Shown: piece after piece, positions 1 to 9,013 of the stretch
Layout of the letters: every line of letters begins with the position of its first letter
How positions within the stretch are numbered: the stretch's first letter is position 1
Position numbers and translations under genes: made by a program
Notes under the pieces: model-generated
Databases searched by the model: none
The model's input: only the letters and a program-made list of their open reading frames with translations
What the model was told of the DNA's origin: nothing
Assembly (NCBI GenBank): GCA_965276785.1
Contig: OZ255629.1
Location: 3,720,001-3,784,000, forward strand
Direction of reading: 5' to 3'
From: LMUY01 sp965276785
GTDB taxonomy: Bacteria > Pseudomonadota > Alphaproteobacteria > Acetobacterales > Acetobacteraceae
Length of the DNA stretch: 64,000 nt

Positions 1-1
1 C

Positions 2-388
2 ATCAAGTTCATCGACCAGCTCTTCGACCTGACGCCGCTGGCGGACTTGCCGGATGAGCGAAAGGGCTTTGCCGCCGGCAAGGCAAACCTGGGCCAAAAT
101 TACGTCGGCCCGGCAGATGCCGTTGTGCCGAACATCAGCAACATGCTGGCCGCATTCGACAACCTTCGCTTGCTCGGCTACAGCGCGCCGCTGCCGGCGG
201 AGTATGCGCAAATCGAGCCGAACACCACGCCGTCGCTGCCGCACTATCCGCTCGGCGGCTGCTACACGCTTAACATCGTGCCGACCGACTATGTGGGCGG
301 CAAGCTCATCGATCCGGCGCCCGCCGACTTCAACCCGCGTCCGTCGACCACTCCCGGCATCCCGACTTCGGGCACTTGGACGCCATAA
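2..388 (+). CDS. Phosphoesterase-family protein (phospholipase C / acid phosphatase type), C-terminal part
   Basis: The reading frame enters from the left edge and stops with TAA at 386-388, so only about 128 C-terminal residues are visible. The segment reading FDLTPLADLPDE near its start is typical of the C-terminal end of the bacterial phosphoesterase family (alkaline/acid phosphatase or phospholipase C-like, PF04185), which hydrolyses phosphate esters outside the cytoplasm. The tail is rich in Pro, Thr and Gly, as is common in secreted members. The metal-binding N-terminal part lies outside the window, so neither substrate nor export signal can be judged. Family assignment is by recognition of this short motif only. 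Confidence 0.6.
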   Translation: MKFIDQLFDLTPLADLPDERKGFAAGKANLGQNYVGPADAVVPNISNMLAAFDNLRLLGYSAPLPAEYAQIEPNTTPSLPHYPLGGCYTLNIVPTDYVGGKLIDPAPADFNPRPSTTPGIPTSGTWTP

Positions 389-445
389 CGCATTGGAGGG
401 AGCCGCACCTGGCTCCCCCGCTCGCTTTGGACATTGCACACTCAA

Positions 446-1477
446 ATGGCTTGTTTGCGCATCTTGCCGGTTCTTGTCTTGCTGCTCGCCCTGCCAAGCC
501 TCGCTCAAGCTGGCCCGACGCTCGACGCCGTCCGCCGCGCCGGAACAGTGACCTGCGGCGTGGTGACGGACATTGACGACTACTCCGAAGCCGACACCCA
601 TGGCGACTTGTCGGACATGGGGGCGGATTTCTGCCGCGCCCTGGCGGCGGAAATCTTCGGTAACCCGGCGCAGGCCCGCTTCCTCAGCCTTCCGGACGAG
701 CCGGCCGGCCTTGCGGCGGTTCGAGACAAACGGACCAGCGTGCTGTTCGGCGCCACCCCCAACCCGGTGGTCGGCGCCGCGTTCGGCCTCTCGTTCGGGC
801 CGCCGATGTTCTTCGATGCCCAGGGCTTCCTCGTGGCCAAGGACAGCGGCATCGCCACGCTGGACGACCTCAGCAAGCGTCGCGTCTGTTTCATCAATGC
901 CTCGCCCCCTGAACAAACGCTGTATGATACGCTGGAGCCTCGGCTTAAGACGCCAGAGATGCGCTTCCCGTTCTCCGAGCGTGGCGAAATGGAGGTCGCG
1001 TTGATCGACGACCATTGCGACGCCATCACCGGCGACGTGTCATGGCTGGCAAACGCCCGGCGCAGCTTTCACGCTCAGGTAGCGCGCTTCGTCATCCTGC
1101 CGGAGACCATTTCCACCGACCCGCTTGCGCCAACCTACCGCAGCGACGACCCGCAATGGGCCGCATTGGTCGACTGGACGGTGTGGGCGCTGCTGCAGGC
1201 CGAGGAGCACGGCATTACCCAAGCCAACGCCGAAGCCATGCGCAGCAGCAAGGATCTGGTGGTGCAGCGTCTGTTCGGCGTCACACCTTGGCTCGGCAAA
1301 GCGCTCGGCGTGTCAGATGACGCGTTCCGCCATGCTGTTGAGGCGGTCGGCAACTATGGCGAGCTGTATCGCCGGGACGTGGGCGAAGCGTCCGGACTGC
1401 GACTGCCACGCGGACGCAACCGCCTCGCCTCTGCGGGCGGGCTCATGTGGGCGCTGCCGGTCGAGCCGCTGCAGTAA
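446..1477 (+). CDS. Periplasmic substrate-binding protein (family 3, amino-acid type)
   Basis: A 343-aa protein whose ATG at 446 begins a clean Sec signal peptide: a short basic start, then the hydrophobic run ILPVLVLLLALPSL, then cleavage after AQA. The mature part opens with TLDAVRRAGTVTCGV, the usual beginning of family 3 solute-binding proteins (PF00497), and its length fits the family. A TTG at 434 would lengthen the protein by four residues and is less likely. Such proteins bind amino acids or similar small polar ligands in the periplasm and deliver them to an ABC permease. No permease or ATPase gene is adjacent, so the partner and ligand are unknown; a non-transport binding role is also possible. 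Confidence 0.7.
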   Translation: MACLRILPVLVLLLALPSLAQAGPTLDAVRRAGTVTCGVVTDIDDYSEADTHGDLSDMGADFCRALAAEIFGNPAQARFLSLPDEPAGLAAVRDKRTSVLFGATPNPVVGAAFGLSFGPPMFFDAQGFLVAKDSGIATLDDLSKRRVCFINASPPEQTLYDTLEPRLKTPEMRFPFSERGEMEVALIDDHCDAITGDVSWLANARRSFHAQVARFVILPETISTDPLAPTYRSDDPQWAALVDWTVWALLQAEEHGITQANAEAMRSSKDLVVQRLFGVTPWLGKALGVSDDAFRHAVEAVGNYGELYRRDVGEASGLRLPRGRNRLASAGGLMWALPVEPLQ

Positions 1478-1525
1478 CGCGGGTTGCCATGCATTGAAAG
1501 CGCCGCCCGTAGGGCGCACGCTCCC

Positions 1526-2227
1526 ATGGCTGCCGAACTGCTTGAGGAGCAACGCGCCATGGAACCGATCGGTTGGCGCCGGAATTCATCCGCCCCTTCG
1601 GCCGACCCAGCCGTACTGGAAGCGCTGCGTGGGATCGCCACTTCCCTGCTGAGCGACAACATGGCTCGCGGCAGTGGCACGGTGGGGCTGCTGCCCTATC
1701 ACCGCCCCCGGCCGATGGCGGGCACGGCGGTCACGGTGCGAACCCGCCCCGGCGACAATCTCGCCATCCATCGCGCCTTCGACTTCTGCCGCATCGGCGA
1801 CGTGCTGGTGATCGATGGCGGCGGCGAGTTGAGCCAGGCGCTCGTGGGCGAGATCATGGCCCGCTTCGCCGAAAGCCTGGGGATTCAGGGCCTGGTGATC
1901 GATGGCGCCATCCGCGACGTCGGCGCGCTGCGCTCGCGGGATTTCCCGGTCTATGCCCGCGGCGTGACCCATCGCGGCCCGTATAAGAATGGGCCGGGCG
2001 ACATCAACGTCCCCGTGGCCGTGGGCGGCATGGTGGTGCAACCCGGCGACGTCATGGTGGGCGACGAGGACGGCGTGCTGGCGGTCGCCCCCGCCGACCT
2101 GGCCGCGGTAGTGGTGGCGGCGCGCAGCCAAGCCGAGCAGGAAGCCGCGTCGCTGCGCGCCATTGCGGAAGGTCGGTTCGACCGCAGCTGGGTCGAGCCG
2201 CATGAACGAGCGATGATGCGCCAATGA
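1526..2227 (+). CDS. RraA-like / 4-hydroxy-4-methyl-2-oxoglutarate aldolase family protein
   Basis: About 233 aa from ATG 1526; another in-frame ATG lies at 1559. The core has the RraA-like pattern: a glycine-rich stretch (VIDGGGELSQALVGE), then VIDGAIRD with the Arg-Asp that binds ligand and divalent metal, and a C-terminal PGDVMVGDEDGV segment. The family includes HMG/CHA aldolases that split 4-hydroxy-4-methyl-2-oxoglutarate or decarboxylate oxaloacetate, and regulators of RNase E. The conserved RD and acidic residues argue for an enzyme, but the substrate cannot be read from sequence. It follows the binding-protein gene on the same strand by 48 bp and may be co-transcribed. Confidence 0.75.
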   Translation: MAAELLEEQRAMEPIGWRRNSSAPSADPAVLEALRGIATSLLSDNMARGSGTVGLLPYHRPRPMAGTAVTVRTRPGDNLAIHRAFDFCRIGDVLVIDGGGELSQALVGEIMARFAESLGIQGLVIDGAIRDVGALRSRDFPVYARGVTHRGPYKNGPGDINVPVAVGGMVVQPGDVMVGDEDGVLAVAPADLAAVVVAARSQAEQEAASLRAIAEGRFDRSWVEPHERAMMRQ

Positions 2228-2237
2228 GTCGCAGGCT

Positions 2238-3167
2238 TCAGGGTTCAACCACCATCAGCGTGGCGCCGCCCGCGAGATAAAGCCGTCCGCTCGCCGGGTC
2301 TTCCGCCGCGGTGCGCGCGTTGGCCAGCGTCTGAACCGCGGGCAGGAGGCGATAGCGGTCAGGCGTGTCGGCCTCGATCACCGAGAGCGTGGCGTCGGCG
2401 TTGGCGACGAATAGACGCTTGCGCCCGCCGTCATAGATCACCGTTTGGCCGCCCAAACCGACCGGCACGGTGGCTACCCTCCGGCCGGTTTGCGTGTCCA
2501 GCACCAGCAGCAGACCCTTCAGACACGAAACGAAGGCCCGGTGATTGGCAGGGTCCAGCGCCACGCCCGCCGGGTCCGGGCAATCGGGGAGCGAGTAGTG
2601 CTGGTCCAGCATGGCTCGCCTGGTGTCGATCCGAACCAGCTCACGCTGCGCCGAATGCGAGACATAGAGGAAGCCTTGACCATCCGCAGCCGCCGATTCC
2701 AGCCCCTCTCCGCCCGCAAGGGCGATTGTCGCGACTGGCTTGTCGCCGGCGGTGTCGATCACCGTGATCGTTCCGTCGTCATCGTTCATCGCAAACACCC
2801 GGCGCGATGCCGGATCGTAGGCGATGGCATTCGTGTCCCGCCCGGCCGGGACAGTGGCAAGCACCGCGTTGGTCGTCGCGTCGAACACCGTGACGGTGGC
2901 AGCCCGGCCGTTGGTGACATAGACATGGCCATTTGGCGCAACCGCAATCGCGCGGACCGGGCCGGGCGCCGCCACATGGGCCGCCACGCGCAGCGGCGCG
3001 GTCTCGACCACCGTCACCTCGGCATCATGGGCGATGTAGAGCCGCCCGGTCGGCGCATCGAAGGTCAGGAACCTGGTCCGGTCGGTGCCGCCAAGCGGCA
3101 GCGTCTTGGCCGACTGCCCCGCCAGGGGGACGAGCACAGCGCAGATTGCGGGCAACCAAGCGCGCAT
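2238..3167 (-). CDS. YVTN/YncE-type beta-propeller protein, exported
   Basis: A 309-aa protein from ATG 3167, preceded by AGGAG seven bases upstream. The N terminus (MRAWLPAICAVLVPLAG) looks like a signal peptide. The rest is made of about 40-residue repeats carrying patterns such as VYVTNGRAATVTVFDATTN, RVFAMNDDDGTITVIDT and RLYLAGG, diagnostic of seven-bladed YVTN/YncE propellers (a periplasmic fold). It lies 11 bp downstream of the TonB-dependent receptor on the same strand and is probably the last gene of a tonB-receptor-propeller unit. A periplasmic role in handling the imported ligand is inferred from position; no biochemical function can be assigned. Confidence 0.75.
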   Translation of the reverse strand: MRAWLPAICAVLVPLAGQSAKTLPLGGTDRTRFLTFDAPTGRLYIAHDAEVTVVETAPLRVAAHVAAPGPVRAIAVAPNGHVYVTNGRAATVTVFDATTNAVLATVPAGRDTNAIAYDPASRRVFAMNDDDGTITVIDTAGDKPVATIALAGGEGLESAAADGQGFLYVSHSAQRELVRIDTRRAMLDQHYSLPDCPDPAGVALDPANHRAFVSCLKGLLLVLDTQTGRRVATVPVGLGGQTVIYDGGRKRLFVANADATLSVIEADTPDRYRLLPAVQTLANARTAAEDPASGRLYLAGGATLMVVEP

Positions 3168-3178
3168 CGAGGTGTCTC

Positions 3179-5401
3179 CTACAGCGTGGCAGAAACGGTA
3201 ACGAAGAAGCTTCTGCCAGGATCGGTGTAGTAGAGCGCCTGCCCTTCCCCATTCAGCGAAGTGACGTTGGTGAGGCTGTGGTCGTTGAAGATGTTGCTGA
3301 CGTTCAGCCGCGCCACGATCTTGCGGCCGTTCAGAATGGGGATGGTGCGGCCCGCAGCGACGTCCGCGGTGGCATAGCCCTTGAGGAAAAAATTGTCCTG
3401 CAACACGCCGCCGTTGGTATCCTGGCCCCACTGCGGCCCGATCCATTTCGCCAGCACCGAGCCGAACATGTTGCTGTTCTGGAACAGCGGCCCGATCGCC
3501 CCCGTGCTGCGCGGACTGTTGGCGAGCGCCACATGCGAGGCGGTGTACTCGGCATCGTTCAGCGAGCCGTTGGCATACAGGAACACGTTCGGGTGCAGCC
3601 GCGCGGTGCCCTCGACCTCGACGCCTTTATAGATCGCGCCGCCGCCATTGGAATAGACGGTCGTGTTCGCGATGGTCTGCGACGCGATACGGTTGGTAAA
3701 GTCGATGTAGTAGAGGTCGCCCGACAACGCGAACGTGTCGTTCTTGAACACCGCCCCCACCTGGTAGTTCACCGTGAGCTGCGGCGACAACCCGGTGTTA
3801 ACTTGCGTGGTCTGCAGCACATTGATCGGGGGTGCGAGGAACCCGCGCGCGATCTGGCCATAGACCGACAGGTTCGGGCTGATGCTGTAGCGCGCCTCGA
3901 TCGACGGTTGGAACGCGTTGTAGTGCTGGTTGATGTTCTGCGGCACCTTGGTGGACTGATTGATGGCGGCATTCAGCAGCCGCTCGTTCTCGGTAAAGCG
4001 CAGGCCGGGCGTCACCACCAGGCCCGGGATCGGCGTCAATCCCCATTCGATATAGGGCTGCACCGTGGTGAGGCTCGAGCGATAGCTGAATTGGAACGGG
4101 TTGCCGAACTGCAAGGTGGCATATGGCACCTTGCCGGTTGCGCTCAGCGTGAGATCCGCGGTGTAGCGGGATGACGAGAGCGGGATGTAGTCCACCCAAA
4201 GGCCGGCCCGCAATTGCCCGAGCGCGGTGTCCTTGCTCAGCCGCAAGATGTTACCGTAATCGCGAAAATTGGTCCGGTTGGGCAAGCCGGGTACGTCATT
4301 GCTGACCGTGAATGGCTGGCCGCCGATATAGATCCGGCCGTTGAGCGCAGTCGTGCCGCCGACATCGCTGCCGCGCACGCCGCGCTTGTTGTAGGCGTTG
4401 GTGTAAAGCTTGTCGTCCAGGACGAAGCCGTGGCCCAAATCGGACTTCACGCCGAGATACTCGAAATCCGTGGTGTAGACGTCCACGTCGTAGCCGGTGA
4501 AGTTCTGCGATCTCGGGTTCTCGTTCAGCGCGTAGTTCGGCCCGTAGGTCTGGATTTGCTGCCGCGTCGCCCCATACGGGGTATGCGTACGGGCATTGTC
4601 CGCGTTGGTAAAGAACGTGACCACCGTGCTGTCGCCGATCGGCGCTTCGATCTTGGCCAAGACATTGCGCCGCTCGGTGCCGGTGCTGGTCAGGTAACCT
4701 TCGCCTTCCTCGCGCTGGATGTCGATCATGGCTTTTGCGCCGCCTAAGTCCTTCAACACTCCGGTATCCGCCTCCAACCCGGCGAGCCGGGTCTCAAAGC
4801 TGCCGAGCCCGCCATAAGGGTTGATGGTGACGGTGTTAGCGGGGGAGCGGGATTGGATCGCGACAGTGCCCCCGAAGGTGGCATAGCCGATGGTGGAGGC
4901 GGTCCCGGGCCCGCGGTCGACGGTCACCGAATTGATGTCGTGCGATAGGATATAGGCCCCGGTCTGCGGCGCGAAGTTGGTCGGGGCGCCGGGCAGCACG
5001 ATGCCATCCAGCACCGTGTTGAATTGGGTGTATTGGAAGCCGCGAATGGTCTCCTGAAAGTTCTGCTGCAGCCCGTTGCCGGTGGGGCTGATATTCTGCG
5101 TGCTCGGGGTAAACTTGATGATCTCGTCGTAAGGCGCGGTCGGCACCACATTTTGCTGGATGAAGTTTGGCCCCACCACCGAGGTTGGCTCCGTCGCCGT
5201 CAGCGGCGTGGTGGCCGGCGCCGCGGCGGGAGCGGAGCCGGGCATGGCCACGTAGCTGCCCCCGTCCGAGCCGGAGACCTTGGCCGTGCCGATATCGGTT
5301 GGCGCGGTTTGCGCCAGAGTGGCGGGCGTAACCGCCCCGGTGGACAAGCCAAACAACAACGCTGGCCCGGTCGAGCGGCAGAGGCGACGGATGTGCTTCA
5401 C
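3179..5401 (-). CDS. TonB-dependent outer-membrane receptor
   Basis: A 740-aa protein starting at GTG 5401 with AAGGG seven bases upstream. Residues 1-31 form a signal peptide ending ATLAQ. A Gly/Ala/Pro/Thr-rich linker leads to a plug domain (about 75-195) with TIRGFQYTQFNTVLDGI and VDRGPGTASTIGYATFGG, then a long aromatic-rich beta-barrel ending in the aromatic-hydrophobic C terminus FFVTVSATL. These features fit TonB-dependent siderophore, metal or cobalamin receptors. The adjoining tonB gene (49 bp upstream, same strand) suggests a dedicated energiser. The ligand is not evident: no heme, cobalamin or copper motif was seen. Confidence 0.85.
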   Translation of the reverse strand: MKHIRRLCRSTGPALLFGLSTGAVTPATLAQTAPTDIGTAKVSGSDGGSYVAMPGSAPAAAPATTPLTATEPTSVVGPNFIQQNVVPTAPYDEIIKFTPSTQNISPTGNGLQQNFQETIRGFQYTQFNTVLDGIVLPGAPTNFAPQTGAYILSHDINSVTVDRGPGTASTIGYATFGGTVAIQSRSPANTVTINPYGGLGSFETRLAGLEADTGVLKDLGGAKAMIDIQREEGEGYLTSTGTERRNVLAKIEAPIGDSTVVTFFTNADNARTHTPYGATRQQIQTYGPNYALNENPRSQNFTGYDVDVYTTDFEYLGVKSDLGHGFVLDDKLYTNAYNKRGVRGSDVGGTTALNGRIYIGGQPFTVSNDVPGLPNRTNFRDYGNILRLSKDTALGQLRAGLWVDYIPLSSSRYTADLTLSATGKVPYATLQFGNPFQFSYRSSLTTVQPYIEWGLTPIPGLVVTPGLRFTENERLLNAAINQSTKVPQNINQHYNAFQPSIEARYSISPNLSVYGQIARGFLAPPINVLQTTQVNTGLSPQLTVNYQVGAVFKNDTFALSGDLYYIDFTNRIASQTIANTTVYSNGGGAIYKGVEVEGTARLHPNVFLYANGSLNDAEYTASHVALANSPRSTGAIGPLFQNSNMFGSVLAKWIGPQWGQDTNGGVLQDNFFLKGYATADVAAGRTIPILNGRKIVARLNVSNIFNDHSLTNVTSLNGEGQALYYTDPGRSFFVTVSATL

Positions 5402-5449
5402 GAAATACCCTTGTCGGTCGGAGAGGACGTTGCAGAACCCCGGCGGCCG

Positions 5450-6376
5450 TTAGGACGCGTCCAGGTCATATTCGACATGCACCCAATCGCTGAGCGTCTT
5501 GCCGGCCAGGTCCGGGGGTGGTGGCGGCATCGCAGCGTTCTGAACGGCGGCCAGCGCAGCCCGGTCGAGCGCCGCCGAGCCCGAGCTGCGCGCCAGTCCT
5601 ATCACCCGGACCTTGCCGTCCTGATACTGGAACGAGATCACGGCCTGTCCCGTCATGCCCATCATCCGGGCGGCCGCCGGATAGTTGCGCCGTGCCTCCG
5701 CCTGGATGAGCTGCAGCAATCGCCCTTCGAACGAGGCCTGCGCGGCGGAGGCAGCCGCTTGGCTGGTATTCTCAGCCGCGTTCGCCGGCGCAGGCGCGGG
5801 TGCTGGTGGCGATCCATCGGCTGGAGGCGCGGGCGTGGCGCGGGGCACCGGCTGCCGCCGGGGGGCCGCCGCAGGGTGAACCGGGCGGGCGCGTGGCTCG
5901 GGCGGAGCGGCTGGCGGCGTTGCCGCGGCTTGGCTGCGCGGTTGCGCTTGGGTCGGCGGAGGCTCGGGCGTTGGCGACGTGACCGACGCCAGCGCGTCCG
6001 GCGCTGGTGCCATCGGCGGCGCTGTTGGCGCTGTGGCGGGCTCCGGACCGGGCACGGCCGGGACAGCGTCCGGCGGAGCCGATGCTGGCTCGCCAGCTTC
6101 TGGCAATGCTGGGAGAGCGGGCGCCGCAGGGTGCGGCAGCGACGCAAACACCAGCGGCACGGCCGGTTCGGCCGTCGGCAGCACCACCGCTCCCGATGCC
6201 GGAACCAACAGCAAGACTCCGGCGTGGCAGGCGCACGCCGCAAGCAGGTTCTGAGCCAGCCGGGCGCGTGGCGCGGCGGAGCCGGCCTGCCCATCCAGCC
6301 GCACGCCACCCCACCGTTCCTCCGCTGGGCGCCCCATCAAGCGGCTGCCGCTCGCAGCAGCGGGCCACCCGGACAT
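5450..6376 (-). CDS. tonB: TonB family energy transducer
   Basis: About 308 aa from ATG 6376; the open frame continues upstream to a TTG at 6478 and no start has a clear ribosome site. A hydrophobic segment (LLAACACHAGVLLLV) acts as the N-terminal anchor. It is followed by a very Pro/Ala-rich spacer of about 130 residues expected to cross the periplasm. The TonB C-terminal domain holds YPAAARMMGMTGQAVISFQY and the final VHVEYDLDAS. TonB couples the ExbB/ExbD proton gradient to outer-membrane receptors. It sits directly upstream of the receptor gene; exbB and exbD are not in the window. An IS630 element is inserted about 190 bp upstream. Confidence 0.75.
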   Translation of the reverse strand: MSGWPAAASGSRLMGRPAEERWGGVRLDGQAGSAAPRARLAQNLLAACACHAGVLLLVPASGAVVLPTAEPAVPLVFASLPHPAAPALPALPEAGEPASAPPDAVPAVPGPEPATAPTAPPMAPAPDALASVTSPTPEPPPTQAQPRSQAAATPPAAPPEPRARPVHPAAAPRRQPVPRATPAPPADGSPPAPAPAPANAAENTSQAAASAAQASFEGRLLQLIQAEARRNYPAAARMMGMTGQAVISFQYQDGKVRVIGLARSSGSAALDRAALAAVQNAAMPPPPPDLAGKTLSDWVHVEYDLDAS

Positions 6377-6565
6377 GGTGGGGTGTCGCGGTTTTCGGCT
6401 CGGCCGGCTGAGCAAAATGTCGAACGTCCTGTTTCCATCAAGCGCCGGGGCGCGCGCCACGCTGCAGTGCTTAGGCAAGGCACCTTGCAGCGGCGATGTC
6501 AGACACGTGACAGCTCTGTGAAACCCGCCGAGCGGGAGTATTTATAATGTTAAATCGTTATTATA

Positions 6566-7726
6566 CCGGTCAGCTTAGAAGCTGACTTGGTTGAGGTAGG
6601 GGTAGCTAGTTAGGGATTGCAGTTGGGCTGCGGTCAGCTTTTGCCATGCGATGCAAAGCGCATCGACGATGGCGTCGTAGCTGTTGAGGAGCCTGTGGCT
6701 GAGATAGCGCTCGCGCAGGTAGAGCCAAACGCGTTCGACTGGGTTGAGCTCGGGGCTGTAGGGCGGCAGCAGGATCAGCGACACGTTGGCCGGCATGGTG
6801 AGGTCGTTGGTGACGTGCCAGCCGGCCTGATCCATGACCATGGCAGCGTGTTCGTCCTTGGCCAAGGTGGCGGCGAACTGGTCGACGAACAGCTGCATGG
6901 TGGCGGTGTTCAGCTCTGGCAGCACCAGGGCGAACGCGCTGCCAGTCTTCGGCTGCACGGCGGCGAACAGGTGCGTCCAGGTGTAACGCTGGTCGCACAA
7001 GCCGGGCGGGCGTTGGCCGCGGGTGAACCAGCGATGGCAGGTGCGGCCTTTCTGGCCGAACCGCGCCTCATCCTGAAACCACAGCGTCAGGCGGCGGCCC
7101 GGATGCGCCTGCGCGATGGTGTCCAGCTCGCTCTGCAGCCCCCTTTTGACCAGGTCTGTCGTGCTACCGGGTCGGCCTTGGGATGCGACGGCCGGGCCTT
7201 CTGCCGCGACAAGCCCAGTTTGCGCATCAGCTTGGACATGTGCGCCTCGTGGTAGTCGACCTTCCAGCGCCGCGCGATCTCGGCACACAGCTCGGCCAGC
7301 GTCCAGGCCGACACGCCCGTCTTCTCGATGTCCGGACCATCCAGCACCAGCTTGCGCAGCTCGGCCATACGGCTGTCGTCCAGCCGCGGCTTTGGTCCAG
7401 GCCGGGGCCGGTCGTGCAGGCCGTCCAAGCCCTCGGCGTTGTAGCGCATGACCGCATCGCGCAGCGCCTGGCGCTCCATGCCGGCCAGGCGCGCTGCCTC
7501 GGCCCGCGTCATGCCTTCCAGCGCGTTGGCGATTGCCATCATCCGCGCCGCCGCTGATCGGTCAGGTTCTACACGCGCCCGCTTGCGCAGTTCTGCCCCC
7601 GACAGCTTCTCGCTGATCACCAGCCGCTTGCCCTTCATCGCCCCTACCCCGCACAGCCCCAGCGAGGCCAGCAGGCTCCACCGAGCCGCTCAAAATCACA
7701 GGCGAGTCATCAACCGCGCTGGCCGG
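6566..7726 (-). mobile_element. IS630-family insertion sequence, copy 1
   Basis: An element of about 1.16 kb bounded by short inverted repeats, CCGGTCAGC at the left and CCGGCCAGC in reverse complement at the right, each flanked by TA (6564-6565 and 7727-7728). IS630 elements insert at TA and duplicate it. If the matching TTATA/TAATA extension is counted, the repeats are 12 of 14 identical. The element carries one transposase in two overlapping frames. Its right end lies only five bases before the next IS630 element. Exact termini are inferred from the repeats. Confidence 0.8.
6575..7638 (-). CDS. IS630 transposase, two overlapping frames joined by a -1 frameshift
   Basis: The upstream frame (7638 down to 7087) encodes the DNA-binding half, with a helix-turn-helix around RAEAARLAGMERQALRD and a second winged-helix region. 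The downstream frame (7288 down to 6575) encodes the DDE catalytic half: FQDEARFG, VMDQAGWH and NPVERVW carry the expected D, D and E. The frames overlap by about 200 bp and are offset by -1. A run of four A then five G on the coding strand (7139-7147) lies exactly where the protein similarity passes from one frame to the other. Frameshifted transposases are common in IS630, so the pair is probably functional rather than broken, though a simple mutation is not excluded. Confidence 0.8.
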
Positions 7727-7733
7727 TATTATA

Positions 7734-8900
7734 CCAGCGCCCGCATGGTTTGACCTATGCCCAGGCGCGAGACGTTATGGACGTGATGCGTTCGGGCATA
7801 GCCATGAGAGCGTTCCAGGCGTTGCAGCAGGCATCGACGATGTCGTCGTAGTGGGGGAAGACCCGGTGGCTGAGATAATTCTGCCGGAGATATTGCCAGA
7901 CGTTCTCGACCGGGTTCAGCTCCGGGCAGTAGGGCGGTAGATGCAGCAGGCTTACGTTGTCCGGCACGCGCAGCTTACCGCCGGTTTGATGCCATCCCGC
8001 GCCGTCGAGCGTGACGACGGCGTGCGCGCCGGGTTGGACGTTGCGGCTAATCTCGGCCAGGTGCCGGTTCATGGCCGAGGCGTTGACCTCCGGCAAGACC
8101 AGGGCCGCACCGCAGCCACGGGCGGGACAGACGGCGCCGAAGATGTAGGCCCATTCGTATCGCAGGTCGCGCGGCATGGGCGGACGGCTGCCTCGGTCCG
8201 TCCAGACATAGGTCAAGGAGCCTTGCTGGCCGACGCGTGCCTCGTCCTGCCACCAGAGCTCGATCGGCTTGCCAGCCGCGCTGGGCGGCAGGACGGCGGC
8301 GACCAACTCGGCGAAGTTTTTTTATGCGCCTGCAGGGCGTCCGCGTCCTGTTTTGGGTGGTGCGGACGCACCGATATCCGGCTGAACCCAAGCTTGCGCA
8401 GCAGCCGGCCCACGGTGCGCTCGTTCACCGTGACGTCGAACTCCTTGTGCATGGCTCGGGCCAGGTCGATCCGACGCCAGCGTATCACCCCATGCACGGC
8501 AAGGTCGGGGCCGTTGCGCACCAGCTCGGCCAGACGGTCCGTCTGCGGTTGAGCAAGCTTGGGCTTACAGCCGCCACCCCAGCGATTGCTAAGCCCAGCG
8601 AGGCCGTTCGCATTGAACCGGTGCACCCAGTCGCGCAACGTCTGGCGCTCCATCCCGCAGGCGCGCGCAGCATCGCCACGCGAATGACCTTCCAGCAACA
8701 GCGCGATGGCCAGCATGCGACGCACCGCATTGGCATCACGGCAGCCGCTCGCCGCAAGCCGCAACTCCTGCGCCGAACACTTCTCAGCACAAACCCTCAC
8801 CCCAGCAGGCATGACCAATCCCCATCAACCATTCAGGAAACCGAATCACACCCACCGTGACCGCGCATAGCCCCCGTGAGTCAGGCCATGCGGGCGCTGG
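7734..8900 (-). mobile_element. IS630-family insertion sequence, copy 2 (different from copy 1)
   Basis: An element of about 1.17 kb with perfect terminal inverted repeats CCAGCGCCCGCATGG at 7734-7748 and 8886-8900, flanked by TA at 7732-7733 and 8901-8902. Including the flanking TTATA/TAATA the match is 19 of 20. Its transposase is clearly related to that of copy 1 but not the same, so the two are separate members of the family and not a tandem duplication. Confidence 0.85.
7755..8812 (-). CDS. IS630 transposase, two overlapping frames joined by a -1 frameshift at A7
   Basis: The first frame (ATG 8812 down to 8213) has a helix-turn-helix (GDAARACGMERQTLRDW) and a winged-helix part ending FSRISVRPHHPKQDADALQAHKK. 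The second frame (8306 down to 7755) contributes the DDE domain: WWQDEARVG, TLDGAGWH and NPVENVW. The switch point is an uninterrupted run of seven A on the coding strand (8317-8323). A -1 slip there joins HKK to NFAELVAAVLPP without loss. Slippery A7 runs are well-known programmed frameshift sites in insertion sequences, so one full-length transposase is the likely product. Confidence 0.85.
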
Positions 8901-9013
8901 TATTACTCAGCGATCGAACGGTATTTTGTCGCCAAATCGTCACGGACCGTCACTGCCGTGTTTTGCTAGTCGTCTGGTATGGGCCGCGCCCACACTGCCC
9001 CGCCACCACCGAG

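Noticed and set aside
8876..9013. Upstream extension of the gspI frame reaching into the IS630 element
   Set aside because: The prepilin signal demands the start at 9014; the extension has no pilin-like character and begins inside the IS end.
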